Assembly (NCBI GenBank): GCA_020051095.1
Contig: JAGVJN010000033.1
Coordinates: 28,315 to 92,314, forward strand
DNA: 64,000 nucleotides
Reading direction: 5' to 3'
Source: Pseudomonadota bacterium
Lineage (GTDB): Bacteria; Pseudomonadota; Gammaproteobacteria; Legionellales; Legionellaceae
Shown here: in pieces, positions 25,907 to 36,118 of the stretch
Layout: the number at the start of each line of letters is the position of its first letter
Numbering within the stretch: the stretch's first letter is position 1
Notes under the pieces: generated by a model
Told to the model about the DNA's origin: nothing
The model's input: only the letters and a program-made list of their open reading frames with translations
Databases searched by the model: none
Translations under genes and position numbers: made by a program

Positions 25907-26511
25907 TAGGCAGCACTCGCTTTTTTCTCTAATTGTTCAATTAATTTTTTCATTGATGAGGATTGAAGTGCTTGAGCAAATTGAGAGCGAAAGCTCTGGA
26001 GCAAACTAACACCCTCGACACTTAAGTCATATATTTTCCAATTAGCGCCTTTGGAGACGAGACTATAGGATAATGGAACATTTTGTCCATTTGAGCGTTT
26101 GATAACACTGTTTACCCGGAGAAAACGACTATCCACTGATCCTCTAATCGGTAAAAATTGAATGGTTTCATCGGTATATTCTGCTAAGGGGTTCGCATAA
26201 GTACGTATCACTAATTTTGTGAACGCACGAATGAACTGGTCTCTTTCAGCAGGGGTTGCTTTGTTCCAGGCTTGTCGTCCTAACACTGATCGCGCCATAC
26301 CCCGTGTGTCAACAACCGGCAGTAAATACCGTTGGACAGCCGAACGGATAATCTCAGGATTTTTCTTTAATTCAGATTTATTATTTTTTAAGGTCACTAA
26401 TATTTTTTGAGCAACATTTTCAAGCATCGGTACGGGGGAGGTTTGAGCCATAACCGAAAATGAAAACAGCAATAGGATTGATGCCATTAAGCACCGATAT
26501 AAACGGATCAT
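25906..26511 (-). CDS. mlaC: Periplasmic phospholipid shuttle protein MlaC
   Basis: The 201-residue protein has a signal peptide (residues 1-23, ending VMAQT). The mature part contains YLLPVVDTRGMARSVLG and RDQFIRAFTKLVIRTYA, typical of the MlaC/Ttg2D lipid-binding fold. It ferries phospholipids between outer and inner membrane complexes. It lies 12 bp after mlaD. Confidence 0.92.
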   Translation of the reverse strand: MIRLYRCLMASILLLFSFSVMAQTSPVPMLENVAQKILVTLKNNKSELKKNPEIIRSAVQRYLLPVVDTRGMARSVLGRQAWNKATPAERDQFIRAFTKLVIRTYANPLAEYTDETIQFLPIRGSVDSRFLRVNSVIKRSNGQNVPLSYSLVSKGANWKIYDLSVEGVSLLQSFRSQFAQALQSSSMKKLIEQLEKKASAA

Positions 26512-26523
26512 AGAATTCCCCTT

Positions 26524-27003
26524 TTATTTATTGATATTAAAAACTAATTGACCAATTAAATTCTCTAAAATGATAGCTTCTTGTGTCTTGCCAATTTGAT
26601 CGCCATTGACTAGATAGGGATGATTGCTATCTTTATCATCAAAGCCTGGTACGATACTAATATAGTTGGATCCAAGCAAACCTTCCGTTAAAATGCGAGC
26701 GGAGACATCGTCATATGGGATTTGCTTATTACGATTTAATCGCATGGTCACCTTGGCATTTAATTGGTCTGGCTGAAGTTCAACTTTTGTCACCTCACCA
26801 ATGCGAACACCAGCCACCGTGACAGGCGCTCGAACTTTCAGCCCGCCAATATCAGCAAAATTAGCCGTCACATAATAGGAAGGTGGCGCTTCCCAGTCGG
26901 TTAATCCGCTGACTTTTAATGCCATCACGGAAAAGCCATATAAACCTGCTAACATAAACAATCCAACACTGATATCTATTAACTTTTGTTTTTTCATTAC
27001 CAT
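26524..27003 (-). CDS. mlaD: MlaD, MCE-domain substrate-binding subunit
   Basis: The 159-residue protein has one N-terminal membrane anchor (about 8-28) and an MCE domain with the signature [19 protein letters not shown], then [12 protein letters not shown] and [21 protein letters not shown] segment ([17 protein letters not shown] here). It forms the periplasmic hexameric ring of the MlaFEDB complex. It overlaps mlaE by 7 bp. Confidence 0.94.
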   Translation of the reverse strand: MVMKKQKLIDISVGLFMLAGLYGFSVMALKVSGLTDWEAPPSYYVTANFADIGGLKVRAPVTVAGVRIGEVTKVELQPDQLNAKVTMRLNRNKQIPYDDVSARILTEGLLGSNYISIVPGFDDKDSNHPYLVNGDQIGKTQEAIILENLIGQLVFNINK

Positions 27004-27779
27004 CCTCCAATCATCATTGCCGTTAGCAAAAAGTCCAGACCAAGAACGGCTAACGATGAATACACAACTGTTCTTGTGGTTGCTTGGCTTATCCCTGCCG
27101 CCGTTGGTACACAGCTAAATCCTTGGTATACCGCTATCCAGATCATCACAAACGCAAAAACAACGCTTTTAATAATACCGCTTAATACATCCAAGTGAAA
27201 ATTAACAGCTGATTGCATATTTGACCAGAAACTGCCAGCATCAATACCCAACCATTGAACACCGACAAAATACCCACCATAAATCGCAACAGCAGAGAAT
27301 ATCATTGCCAATAATGGTAATGAAATAAGTCCTGCAATGAATCGGGGATACACAACTCGACCGATGGGGTCAACCCCCATCATGTCCATACTGGCAAGCT
27401 GTTCGGTGGCTTTCATTAGGCCTATTTCTGCCGTTAAAGCCGAACCAGCACGACCAGCAAATAACAGCGCACTAATCACTGGTCCTAATTCACGTGCAAT
27501 ACTCAATGCCAATAATTGTCCTAATTGAGTCCCCGCACCAAATTTCTGCAGGGTGTTATACCCTTGCAAGCCAACAACCATGCCAATAAATAATCCTGAT
27601 ACAACAATAATTAAACAGGATAGGACCCCGATAAAATACAGTTGATTGCGAAACTCCACGGATAATTTTTTAAATTGAGGCCTACGAAACAGAATCGACA
27701 ACAAAAAAAGGCCGCTTTGACCCGTTAATCGAACAAATGAGATGCCACGTTGACCGGTTCTTTCAATCCAATTAATCAT
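26997..27779 (-). CDS. mlaE: MlaE, phospholipid ABC transporter permease
   Basis: The 260-residue permease has five to six membrane helices with the family segments [53 protein letters not shown] (seen as separate blocks around residues 92-125) and [15 protein letters not shown]. It is the inner-membrane core of the Mla transporter. It overlaps mlaF by 8 bp. Confidence 0.95.
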   Translation of the reverse strand: MINWIERTGQRGISFVRLTGQSGLFLLSILFRRPQFKKLSVEFRNQLYFIGVLSCLIIVVSGLFIGMVVGLQGYNTLQKFGAGTQLGQLLALSIARELGPVISALLFAGRAGSALTAEIGLMKATEQLASMDMMGVDPIGRVVYPRFIAGLISLPLLAMIFSAVAIYGGYFVGVQWLGIDAGSFWSNMQSAVNFHLDVLSGIIKSVVFAFVMIWIAVYQGFSCVPTAAGISQATTRTVVYSSLAVLGLDFLLTAMMIGGW

Positions 27780-28569
27780 TCAGCAACTCCTCTTCGTAGG
27801 GTTTAGCAGGATAATGGAACGGTACGGCTCCGTCTGCTTCGCCATGCATGAATTGTCTCACGCGAGGATCATCAGAATCCATGAGCGATTTAGGATGGCC
27901 CTCAGCAATGATGCGTCCACCGACAGTCAAATAAGCCCAGTCAGCAATGCTGCACGCTTCATTTACATCATGAGACACAATGACCGAAGTTAAATCGAGT
28001 AGTTCATTTGAACGTTGGATTAACCGCATTAAGACCCCCATTGATATCGGATCTTGCCCAGTAAACGGTTCATCATAAAGCATTAATTGGGGATCTAATG
28101 CAATCGATCGCGCCAGTGCCACTCGTCTAGCCATGCCCCCAGATAGCTCATGAGGCATCATATGTGCCGCGCCTCGTAAACCCACCGATTGCAATTTCAT
28201 TAAAACAATTTCATGAAGAATATGGTCGCTTAAGTTAGTATGCTCTCTTAAAGGAAATGCCACATTATCGAACACCGATAGGTGGGTGAAGAGCGCACCA
28301 CTCTGAAATAAAAGACCTATTTTTTGTCGTGCTTGGAATAATTCTTTTCGACCTAATTGATGTAGATTTTTTCCATCAACAAACACTGTGCCTTGATCAG
28401 GTGTTAATTGAGCACCAATTAAACGCAACAACGTGGTTTTACCCGATCCACTTGGCCCCATGATGGCAGTAATTTTTCCACGGGGAATGGATAAATTGAC
28501 CTGATTAAAGATCATTCTTTCACCACGTGAAAAACACATCGATCGTATCTCGACTATGTTGTCGTTCAT
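27772..28569 (-). CDS. mlaF: MlaF, phospholipid ABC transporter ATPase
   Basis: The 265-residue ABC ATPase has Walker [12 protein letters not shown], the signature [13 protein letters not shown], Walker [14 protein letters not shown] and the switch histidine in [10 protein letters not shown]. The C-terminal extension that embraces MlaB is present. First gene of the mlaFEDCB-ibaG-murA operon; the 200 bp upstream hold no gene. Confidence 0.96.
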   Translation of the reverse strand: MNDNIVEIRSMCFSRGERMIFNQVNLSIPRGKITAIMGPSGSGKTTLLRLIGAQLTPDQGTVFVDGKNLHQLGRKELFQARQKIGLLFQSGALFTHLSVFDNVAFPLREHTNLSDHILHEIVLMKLQSVGLRGAAHMMPHELSGGMARRVALARSIALDPQLMLYDEPFTGQDPISMGVLMRLIQRSNELLDLTSVIVSHDVNEACSIADWAYLTVGGRIIAEGHPKSLMDSDDPRVRQFMHGEADGAVPFHYPAKPYEEELLND

Positions 28570-28770
28570 GGAATTATCCGATTTATTATTATGATTTATT
28601 AGTATATATCAATCTCATATAGAAGTGTAGCAAAGGGCTGGAACAACGCAAGTTTTCGAGATGACGTCCAGAAATCCAAGGAATTATATGATACAGGGCG
28701 CCGTATTTAACTAAGGAACGCCCTTTATATAGAATTATGCCACACAGTTTACCTAACCTAGCTGAAAGCC

Positions 28771-30339
28771 CTAGTGTTCACGCGTAGAACAAAATGTAAT
28801 TTTTGGATATCTTTCTTCCGCCATTGTCAAATTAACACGCGTTGGCGCGAGATACAGTAGCGCATCAGCTGCATCTAAGGCCAAATAATCGTGCGCTTTC
28901 TGTTTGAATTCAGCCATCGCTTTTTCATCGTCACTGTAGACCCATCGAGCACAATTGACATTAACAGATTCATAGACACAATCGACTTTATACTCATGCT
29001 TTAAACGATGGGCTACGACGTCAAATTGCAATATTCCAACAGCACCTAAAATCATATTATTGCTGTTTAAGGGGCGAAATACTTGCGTCGCGCCCTCTTC
29101 GGATAGTTCGATTAACCCTTTGACGAGCGATTTTGATTTTAACGGATCTTTTAAACGAACTAAGCGGAATAATTCCGGTGCGAAATTTGGAATTCCAATA
29201 AACTTAAGCATCTCACCTTCGGAAAAAGTATCGCCAATACGGATGGTGCCATGGTTATGTAAACCAATAATATCTCCTGGCAATGCTTCCTCCGCATGCG
29301 AACGATCGCCGGCCATAAACGTCAGCGCATTACTAATTTGAACAGTTTTACCAATTCGCAAATGGGTTAGTTTCATCCCCTTATCAAATTTGCCAGAACA
29401 CACACGCAAAAATGCAATTCGATCGCGATGCTTGGGATCCATATTCGCTTGTATTTTAAAGACAAAGCCTGAAAATTTATCTTCTTCTGGTTTGACTATG
29501 CGTTGCTCCGCTTCTCGAGGTTGAGGTCCCGGTGCAAATTCTGCAAAATCATCGAGCATGACTTCAATACCAAAATTATTGATGGCTGAGCCAAAATAAA
29601 CAGGCGTTAGCGTTCCTTGAAGATAGTCGTGCAAGTTAAACGGATGTGATGCGCCCCGAACTAATTCAATCTCGCTTCTTAATTCATCTGCCATGTCAGG
29701 CAGTTGCGCATCCAACTCAGGGTTATCAAGTCCTTCAATGACCTTACCAGATTGTGTTTGCTGATTTTTGCCAGGTTGATACAGATAAATTCTATCTTTT
29801 TCTAGATGGTAAATACCTTTAAACCGCTTTCCCATGCCAATTGGCCAGGTTACAGGCGCACACCGTATCCCCAACACCGACTCAACTTCATCCATCAATT
29901 CAATGGGCTCTTTACCTTCTCTATCGAGTTTATTGATAAAGGTCATAATAGGGGTATCACGCAAGCGGCAAACTTCCATCAATTTAATCGTTCTATCTTC
30001 AACCCCCTTTGCCACATCGATGACCATCATTGCTGAATCAACAGCTGTGAGAGTTCGATAGGTATCTTCTGAGAAATCCTCATGCCCCGGGGTGTCCAGC
30101 AAATTCATGGTATAGCCTTTATGCACAAATTGCATGACAGAAGTCGTGACGGAAATGCCTCTTTCCTTTTCCATTTCCATCCAATCTGATTTCGCATGAC
30201 GGTCTGACTTTCGACCTTTTACGGTTCCAGCCAATTGAATAGCGCCCCCGAATAACAACAATTTTTCAGTGACAGTGGTTTTACCTGCATCGGGATGTGA
30301 GATGATGGCAAACGTTCTACGTTTGTTAAATGCTTGCAT
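28771..30339 (-). CDS. prfC: Peptide chain release factor 3
   Basis: This translational GTPase recycles RF1/RF2. The 522-residue length is typical. Seen: G1 [15 protein letters not shown], the switch region [14 protein letters not shown]3 [16 protein letters not shown] and G4 FINKLDREG. It stands alone between the mla operon and a 458-bp intergenic region. A weak GGGCG/CGCCC hairpin lies about 30 bp past its stop without a T-run. Confidence 0.96.
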   Translation of the reverse strand: MQAFNKRRTFAIISHPDAGKTTVTEKLLLFGGAIQLAGTVKGRKSDRHAKSDWMEMEKERGISVTTSVMQFVHKGYTMNLLDTPGHEDFSEDTYRTLTAVDSAMMVIDVAKGVEDRTIKLMEVCRLRDTPIMTFINKLDREGKEPIELMDEVESVLGIRCAPVTWPIGMGKRFKGIYHLEKDRIYLYQPGKNQQTQSGKVIEGLDNPELDAQLPDMADELRSEIELVRGASHPFNLHDYLQGTLTPVYFGSAINNFGIEVMLDDFAEFAPGPQPREAEQRIVKPEEDKFSGFVFKIQANMDPKHRDRIAFLRVCSGKFDKGMKLTHLRIGKTVQISNALTFMAGDRSHAEEALPGDIIGLHNHGTIRIGDTFSEGEMLKFIGIPNFAPELFRLVRLKDPLKSKSLVKGLIELSEEGATQVFRPLNSNNMILGAVGILQFDVVAHRLKHEYKVDCVYESVNVNCARWVYSDDEKAMAEFKQKAHDYLALDAADALLYLAPTRVNLTMAEERYPKITFCSTREH

Positions 30340-30797
30340 AGCTAGTTACAATAACCTTTTTTCAAATAACGCCCATTCTAGCGCATATACCTAGTTGCAA
30401 TCTACTCTGTACAAGACAAAAACTAATATCTAGTACGTGCCCGCGCCCGAGCCCGTGCCCGTACCCGGTTTTTAATGGGCACAGTTCACTATTTTTCGGT
30501 GGGCTGCTTCAAGATCAAAGTTTATCTTTCAATTCTTCAGATTCGGGCACGGGCACGGGCACGGGCTCGTATTAGTTCTTTTTTGTTTTTGTCCGGTACA
30601 AAGTGCGGCTACGATATATCGTTGTATCTAAGGAAACCTTAATATAAAAATCGTATACTAAAGCCTGCTAATAATTCGGCTAACAGCTGTAAATGGATTA
30701 TCTTTTTGTTTAACATGCGTAGTGAATTAAATAGAAAACTAGTAGATTAAACGAATTCGAAGTAAAATATCTGCAAAACCGTAGTTAAATAGAAATT
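30340..30797. other. Intergenic region between prfC and the T2SS block
   Basis: No gene is visible in these 458 bp. It contains the GC-rich inverted-repeat element at 30409-30599. The remaining 200 bp upstream of gspF are AT-rich and should hold its promoter. The best -10-like hexamer is taaaat near 30765, with no strong -35. Confidence 0.6.
30409..30599. repeat. Inverted-repeat element built of GC-rich hexamers
   Basis: The ends carry GTAC-nn-GACAAAAA (30409 rightward) and its reverse complement (ending at 30599). Inward lie actaata motifs, then runs of a cccgtg/gggcac-type hexamer: four to five degenerate units at about 30436-30468 and about four nearly perfect gggcac units at about 30544-30569. 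The two halves form an imperfect inverted repeat of about 55 bp per arm around a 90-bp AT-rich centre. Its base composition differs sharply from its surroundings. A MITE-like or dispersed repeat is possible. Confidence 0.65.
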
Positions 30798-31997
30798 ATG
30801 ACCGCATTTCAATACCATGCCTTGAATAACTCGGGCGAATCAAAAAAAGGGATTATCGAAGCTGATTCTGAACGACAAGCCCGTGATAGTATTCGTCAAC
30901 AAGGCCTTATTCCAACCCAAATCCAACTTGTGAAAGGCCGTAAAGGGTTTGGACGGTCCAATCGTTTACACACGGCTGATTTAGCCTTACTCACTCGACA
31001 AATGGCAACGCTGCTATCAGCGGGAATTCCAATCGATGAGGCCTTGCAAGGTGTCATCGAGCAAACCGAAAAGAATAAAGTTGTTGAAATTTTAATTGGA
31101 TTAAGAGCCAAAGTGGTTCAAGGATATAGCTTAGCCCAAGCAATGGGTGAGTATCCCGCAGCATTCCCCGAACTCTATCGTGCAACAGTTGGATCCGGGG
31201 AACAAACCGGGCAACTCGATTTTGTCTTGCTTAAACTTGCCGAATACACTGAGCAACAACAAGCAAACCGCCAAAAGGCAATCCAAGCGTTAATTTATCC
31301 AAGTTTAATGATCTTGGTGTCAATTGGCATCATTGGATTTCTCCTTGCTTATGTCGTTCCAAAGATCATCGATGTCTTCATTAGCAGTGGTCAATCGTTA
31401 CCAACAATGACCAAAGTACTAATTGATCTAAGCCATTTTTTACAACATTATGGTATATTCTTGTTGGTTGGACTAATTGGAATAACCCTTTTATGCCGCT
31501 ATGCCCTCACATATGAATCCTGGCTGTGGCGTTGGCATCACCTAAAACTTCGATTACCGATTACATCCTATTTAATCCGTTCCAGCAATAATGCCCGCTA
31601 TATTCACACGTTCGCAATATTATTTTCTGCAGGCGTTTCGGTGCTTGAAACCATGCGCGTTGGCAGTCAATTAATTAGCAATGTCGTAATGCGAAAGGCA
31701 TTCGATCAAGCAGCAATTAAAGTAAAAGAAGGGACGAGCATTAGCCAAAGCTTAAAAGAAACAGGGTTTCTTAACCCAATGGCAATCCATTTAATCAGCA
31801 GTGGGGAACGCTCAGGTCAAGTAGCAGAGTTAATGGAAAAAGCAGCGATACATATGGACAATGAGCTCAAGCGATTAATTGACACGGCATTAACGCTGCT
31901 TGAACCCATGGTGATTTTATTTATGGGCGCAGTTGTTTTGTTTATCGTACTTGCAACCTTGCTGCCTATTTTTTCGATGGAACAATTGATTAGTTAA
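30798..31997 (+). CDS. gspF: Type II secretion inner-membrane platform protein GspF
   Basis: The 399-residue protein has two T2SSF domains and three membrane helices. Seen: YHALNNSGESKKGIIEADS at the start, RQMATLLSAGIPIDEAL, YPSLMILVSIGIIGFLLAYVVPK and the C-terminal LEPMVILFMGAVVLFIV. It is the LspF/GspF platform protein. First gene of an F-G-H-I-J-K block; C, D, E, L and M are not here, as in Legionella, where the lsp genes are split among loci. Confidence 0.94.
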   Translation: MTAFQYHALNNSGESKKGIIEADSERQARDSIRQQGLIPTQIQLVKGRKGFGRSNRLHTADLALLTRQMATLLSAGIPIDEALQGVIEQTEKNKVVEILIGLRAKVVQGYSLAQAMGEYPAAFPELYRATVGSGEQTGQLDFVLLKLAEYTEQQQANRQKAIQALIYPSLMILVSIGIIGFLLAYVVPKIIDVFISSGQSLPTMTKVLIDLSHFLQHYGIFLLVGLIGITLLCRYALTYESWLWRWHHLKLRLPITSYLIRSSNNARYIHTFAILFSAGVSVLETMRVGSQLISNVVMRKAFDQAAIKVKEGTSISQSLKETGFLNPMAIHLISSGERSGQVAELMEKAAIHMDNELKRLIDTALTLLEPMVILFMGAVVLFIVLATLLPIFSMEQLIS

Positions 31998-32006
31998 CGA
32001 GAGGTT

Positions 32007-32429
32007 ATGATGAAACAACAGCGCGGATTTTCGCTTATTGAGATTATGGTTGTCGTAGTTATTTTAGGCATTTTGGCTTCTTTTGTGGTTCCAAAAATCA
32101 TGTCAAGGCCCGATGAAGCCAGGGCAGTTAAAGCCAAACATGATGTATTAGCTATTGAAAATGCACTGGATCTTTATCGATTAGACAATGGGTTTTATCC
32201 AACCACTGAGCAAGGTTTGGTGGCCCTTGTTGAAAAACCAACAACAAGCCCAGAGCCTAGGAATTGGAAAGTCTATTTAAAATCGATTCCCAAAGACCCT
32301 TGGAATCGCGACTATCTTTATATGAATCCAGGTGAACACGGTGAAATCGATGTCTTTACCTATGGCGCGGATGGTCAACCAGGCGGTAGTGGCAAAAACG
32401 CTGAAATTGGTAATTGGAATGCGCGATAA
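32007..32429 (+). CDS. gspG: Type II secretion major pseudopilin GspG
   Basis: The 140-residue prepilin has leader MMKQQRG, then [20 protein letters not shown]. The family's C-terminal calcium-site region is present ([21 protein letters not shown] and [12 protein letters not shown]). PilD would cleave it; it forms the shaft of the pseudopilus. The ATG follows gspF by 9 bp with a GAGAGG ribosome-binding site. Confidence 0.96.
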   Translation: MMKQQRGFSLIEIMVVVVILGILASFVVPKIMSRPDEARAVKAKHDVLAIENALDLYRLDNGFYPTTEQGLVALVEKPTTSPEPRNWKVYLKSIPKDPWNRDYLYMNPGEHGEIDVFTYGADGQPGGSGKNAEIGNWNAR

Positions 32430-32889
32430 ACGAGGGTTTACATTAATTGAGATTATGGTGGTGCTAATTATTATTGGCACCGCCGCTACCTTTGCCGTCC
32501 TATCTTTTGGCGACTTTGGAAAATCAAAACAAGCAAAATCCGCTGCTGAACAAATGGTGCAATACATCTCCTTGTTACAACAAAAGGCAATATTAGAAAA
32601 TCGCCTCCTGGGAATCTCAATCCATCCCAACGGTTATCAAGCAAAAAAATATATCCCTTCAAAAGGTTGGCAAACGATAAACAACAGCCGAGTCTACCAA
32701 GAACAACCCTTGCCAAATGGGTTACAGTTCCAACTTAGCAAATCGATGAACGAGTCTGTCAATATTGTTATTCAAACATCTGGCGACATCACTCCATTTG
32801 ACATCTATATTGCAGATACCAATAAGAAGAAGATGATTCAGGTACATGGCAAAGCAAATGGAGGACTATCTATTCATGCCCAATCCTAA
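32419..32889 (+). CDS. gspH: Type II secretion minor pseudopilin GspH
   Basis: The 156-residue prepilin has leader MRDKRG then [21 protein letters not shown]. The start at 32419 gives a proper short leader; a start at 32332 would put 29 extra residues in front. It begins 11 bp inside the end of gspG. Position between G and I and the GspH-like body ([25 protein letters not shown]) support the call. Confidence 0.9.
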   Translation: MRDKRGFTLIEIMVVLIIIGTAATFAVLSFGDFGKSKQAKSAAEQMVQYISLLQQKAILENRLLGISIHPNGYQAKKYIPSKGWQTINNSRVYQEQPLPNGLQFQLSKSMNESVNIVIQTSGDITPFDIYIADTNKKKMIQVHGKANGGLSIHAQS

Positions 32890-33241
32890 AGGATTTACCT
32901 TGATAGAAGTATTACTCGGACTCGCCATTTTATCCATCGCGTTAACCGCGTTACTCGTCACAACCGGTCAGGACATTCAGCAAACCCAACGTCTGAAAGA
33001 AACAATGGTCAGTCACTGGGTGGCAGAACAAGCAATGAATGAAATTCGGCTGGGGCTTTTTACTCCCACCAATCGAACTTTTACGACCTATAAAACAAGA
33101 TGGCTTAATAAAGATTGGTTCTGGCAAGTCCAGCTCAAAAAAACAGACTCTAGTCGCATCAAATCAATCACTATTTTGACAAGCACGAAACGCTCTGGAC
33201 CATTTAGGCCATCCTTAACCGGGTATTGGATGCTATCATGA
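32876..33241 (+). CDS. gspI: Type II secretion minor pseudopilin GspI
   Basis: The 121-residue prepilin has leader MPNPKG, then FTLIEVLLGLAILSIALTALL and HWVAEQAMNEIRLG, the GspI pattern. The ATG at 32876 is preceded by GGAGG at 32861-32865 and overlaps the end of gspH by 14 bp. With GspJ and GspK it forms the pseudopilus tip. Confidence 0.92.
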   Translation: MPNPKGFTLIEVLLGLAILSIALTALLVTTGQDIQQTQRLKETMVSHWVAEQAMNEIRLGLFTPTNRTFTTYKTRWLNKDWFWQVQLKKTDSSRIKSITILTSTKRSGPFRPSLTGYWMLS

Positions 33242-33870
33242 TTCGTTTAAAAGGGTTTACTTTAATCGAAATCCTCGTTGCTTTGGTAATATTTGCCGTC
33301 ATCGCATCAATTACCAGTGCCACACTGTATCATGCTTTCAATGCGCGCGAAAAAGTCAATTTAATGGCCGATAAATTAAATCAACTTGAAATCGCCATGG
33401 CCTTATTGCAGCAAGACAGCTATCAAGCAATTCCTCGTTCAGTTCGTGGTAATGATCTTCGCTATTTCCCCGTTTTTGTTGGGCAAGGAAACTATATTGA
33501 ATTTACTCGTTCAGGCTTGCTCAATCCTAAACAACAAGAACATAGCTCATCGATGCAACGAGTCGCTTATCGTTGTGATAATGGCAAACTGTATCGCAAA
33601 CGTTGGCTTGAGCTGGACACAACAAATCGTAATCGGTTTCATGAAAAGGCCATTCTCTCAAACCTATCAAGTTGCCGTTTTGAATACATCAATCGCACGT
33701 TGGATACATTAAATGAATGGCGCCCCCAACGTTCTATCCGCGAGAGGTTACTCAAACCAGAGTTACTACCAAAGGCAATACGCGTTCATTTAAAATTCAA
33801 AGACTGGGGGGAAATGCAACCCCTATTTATCATTCCTGAGGCGGCTTATGCAAATTTACTATCGAAGTAG
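33238..33870 (+). CDS. gspJ: Type II secretion minor pseudopilin GspJ
   Basis: The 210-residue prepilin has leader MIRLKG, then FTLIEILVALVIFAVIASITS, and the GspJ-like body (LEIAMALLQQDSYQAIPRSVRG, FTRSGLLNP). Its ATG overlaps the gspI stop as ATGA. The last 23 bp overlap gspK. Confidence 0.92.
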   Translation: MIRLKGFTLIEILVALVIFAVIASITSATLYHAFNAREKVNLMADKLNQLEIAMALLQQDSYQAIPRSVRGNDLRYFPVFVGQGNYIEFTRSGLLNPKQQEHSSSMQRVAYRCDNGKLYRKRWLELDTTNRNRFHEKAILSNLSSCRFEYINRTLDTLNEWRPQRSIRERLLKPELLPKAIRVHLKFKDWGEMQPLFIIPEAAYANLLSK

Positions 33871-34789
33871 ACAAGCAGGTAGCGCCTTACTAACGGCTTT
33901 ATTTATTATGACCTTAGTCGCCATTGCCGCCACAGCAATGACATTGCGACTAAAATTAGACATTGCTAGAATGCAAATTACTGTTGAAGCAAGCGCTTTA
34001 AAAAACAAGGCCCATCTACCCACGTTAATAGGCATTCAATGGTTACGACAATCTCGACTACCAGCAGCAAAACGAAATAACAACCCAGCGACACTGGTTG
34101 AATTTACCCATTTGACAAACGATAAAAATTGGCAAGTATCGGGAAAAGTAATCGATTTACAAAGTCGTTTCAACATTAACAATCTCGAAAATAAAAACCA
34201 CCACAAACCGTTTCAAAAACTGCTAATGAATCAGGGCATTGAAGCCAATACAGCCAAGAAAATTATTAAACTATGCCACTACTGGACACAACCTCACCGT
34301 CTCGAAAGAGGCCATGATCCCTTGTTAAGCGAATTCTTAGCCCAAAAGCCACCCTATTATCCGGGATACCAACTGTTTACCAGTCCGTCAGAAATCCGTT
34401 TGATTCCTGGCGTATCCAGTCAAATCGCTGAAAAATTAATGCCATCGATCATCGCCTTACCCAATCTTACACCGATTAATATTGCGACAGCACCACCAGA
34501 GTTAATTAAAATCTTAGGTGATGGTTTAAAAGATAATCAAGTTAATCGCATCATAGAACTGCGTAGTAGTGGACAAATCCACAATAAATCAAAACTAGAT
34601 GAGCTTCTCAAGCAATATAATATTCCAGCCAATCAAGTGACGGTGCAAAGCAATTATTTTTTAGTTGTCGCCAAGGTAAGCTATCTCGATAAAGACTTAC
34701 AGCAATTTACAATCATTGAGCGAACACAACAAAAGGAAAAAAAGAAAGTGAAACTTAATGTTGTTTATGTGAGTTATCACGCGCTTTAA
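33848..34789 (+). CDS. gspK: Type II secretion minor pseudopilin GspK
   Basis: The 313-residue protein opens MQIYYRSRQAGSALLTALFI, the GspK-type start with Gly/Ser at the prepilin cleavage site and no Glu+5. It carries the large inserted domain with FNINNLENK and SEIRLIPGVSSQIAEKLMPSI, TPINIATAPPELI (helix-hairpin-like). It caps the pseudopilus. Last gene of the block, convergent with the Sel1 protein. Confidence 0.93.
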   Translation: MQIYYRSRQAGSALLTALFIMTLVAIAATAMTLRLKLDIARMQITVEASALKNKAHLPTLIGIQWLRQSRLPAAKRNNNPATLVEFTHLTNDKNWQVSGKVIDLQSRFNINNLENKNHHKPFQKLLMNQGIEANTAKKIIKLCHYWTQPHRLERGHDPLLSEFLAQKPPYYPGYQLFTSPSEIRLIPGVSSQIAEKLMPSIIALPNLTPINIATAPPELIKILGDGLKDNQVNRIIELRSSGQIHNKSKLDELLKQYNIPANQVTVQSNYFLVVAKVSYLDKDLQQFTIIERTQQKEKKKVKLNVVYVSYHAL

Positions 34790-34790
34790 G

Positions 34791-34818
34791 CCCCATTATT
34801 CGATTCATCTAATTGGGG
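34791..34818. terminator. Hairpin between convergent gspK and Sel1-repeat gene
   Basis: CCCCATTA (34791-34798) pairs with TAATTGGGG (34810-34818) with one bulged base and an 11-base loop. No T-run follows on either strand, so its role as a terminator is weakly supported; position between convergent stops is suggestive. Confidence 0.35.
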
Positions 34819-34825
34819 ATGTCCC

Positions 34826-35944
34826 CTATTCTGTGGCTTGAATCCGTTTATGGTATTCATCGACCATACTTTTAGCTTGTTTCATTTCAGCCTGACTCAT
34901 TGCTTTTTTAAGCTTAGCCAGTTGCCTTACTGCCATTGGATTATCACTTTCACTAGCAATGGTTAACCAAACATAGGCTTTCGTATTACTCTTAGTAACG
35001 CCAAGGCCTGTCATATATAAATACCCCAGTCTTGCTTGCGCATCGGAGTTACCTTGTAATGCTGAAAGACCTAGCCAATAGGCTGCTTTTTCATAATTTT
35101 TATCGACACCCGAGCCACTTAAATATAATTGCCCAAGATGTAATTGTGCAAGGGGGTGGCCTTTCTTCCCAGCAAACTGATACCAATACGCTGCTGATTT
35201 TGGATTCGCTTGGGTTCCAAAACCCATTTCATAGTAATACCCCAAAAAGGCTTGGGCATTCACATGCCCTCTTGATGCAGCACGTTTAAACCATTTTAAA
35301 GCACGTGCTTTATTAGGGGGCAATCCATAATTTCCATTATCGATTAATCCTAGACTGTATTCCGCTTTTGGATCACCCTGTAACGCAGCCTGTTGATACC
35401 AATATTGCGCTTTACGGATATTTTTTTTAACGCCCTCACCATTGATGTATATATAAGCAACATTCACTTGCGCTTTGCTATACCCTTGTTTGGCTGATTT
35501 TAAAAACCATTGAAGCGCGATGTTGGGATCGGCTTTCGTTCCATCACCATTCATATACATCAAACCAACATTTCGTTGGGCAACGGCATTACCTTGTTTG
35601 GCTGATTGTTTATATAAAGCCAACGCTTTTTCATAACTTTGAGGAACCACTTCACCCGTATCATACATGTGCCCCAAACTTAACTGTGCAAGTGCATTGC
35701 CAGCGTCTGCTGCTTTTTGATACCACTCACTGGCTTTAGCCGTATCTTGATTAACACCTTGTCCTTGATGATACATTCGACCCACCAAGTACATCGCTTC
35801 AGCATTTCCCTGCTCAGCTGCTTTTACTAAATGAGTGTAAGCAGTGGAGTAATCACCTGATTCATAGGCAGAGAACCCGATAAACTCATCAGCGTGGATG
35901 AGTTGGCTAAATAGCATGAATATCGCTAGCAGTAATGCGCGCAT
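34826..35944 (-). CDS. Secreted Sel1-repeat (TPR-like) protein
   Basis: The 372-residue protein has a signal peptide (residues 1-18, ending IHAD) and about nine Sel1 repeats of 36 residues of the form A-YLG-hY--G-Gv--(D/N)--KA--Wy-kAA-qG. Such proteins mediate protein-protein contacts; in Legionella, relatives such as LpnE and EnhC influence host entry. That functional comparison is by family only. No enzyme domain is attached. It is monocistronic. Confidence 0.9.
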   Translation of the reverse strand: MRALLLAIFMLFSQLIHADEFIGFSAYESGDYSTAYTHLVKAAEQGNAEAMYLVGRMYHQGQGVNQDTAKASEWYQKAADAGNALAQLSLGHMYDTGEVVPQSYEKALALYKQSAKQGNAVAQRNVGLMYMNGDGTKADPNIALQWFLKSAKQGYSKAQVNVAYIYINGEGVKKNIRKAQYWYQQAALQGDPKAEYSLGLIDNGNYGLPPNKARALKWFKRAASRGHVNAQAFLGYYYEMGFGTQANPKSAAYWYQFAGKKGHPLAQLHLGQLYLSGSGVDKNYEKAAYWLGLSALQGNSDAQARLGYLYMTGLGVTKSNTKAYVWLTIASESDNPMAVRQLAKLKKAMSQAEMKQAKSMVDEYHKRIQATE

Positions 35945-36118
35945 TCAAACTCCATTATTTTGCGAGGATACTATAAGATTAGACTATTTTTTGATCATTT
36001 GTTATCACTATAGATTAGTTGGTTTAATATATTATCAGATGATGATTAACCATCGACAATAAATTAAAATACTTATGCGTTACCATAACTCCACAACAGG
36101 CTATTTATACCAAGTGCG

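Noticed and set aside
28680..28730. GGGCG / CGCCC hairpin downstream of prfC
   Set aside because: The stem is only six pairs with an 18-base loop and lacks a T-run in the prfC direction.
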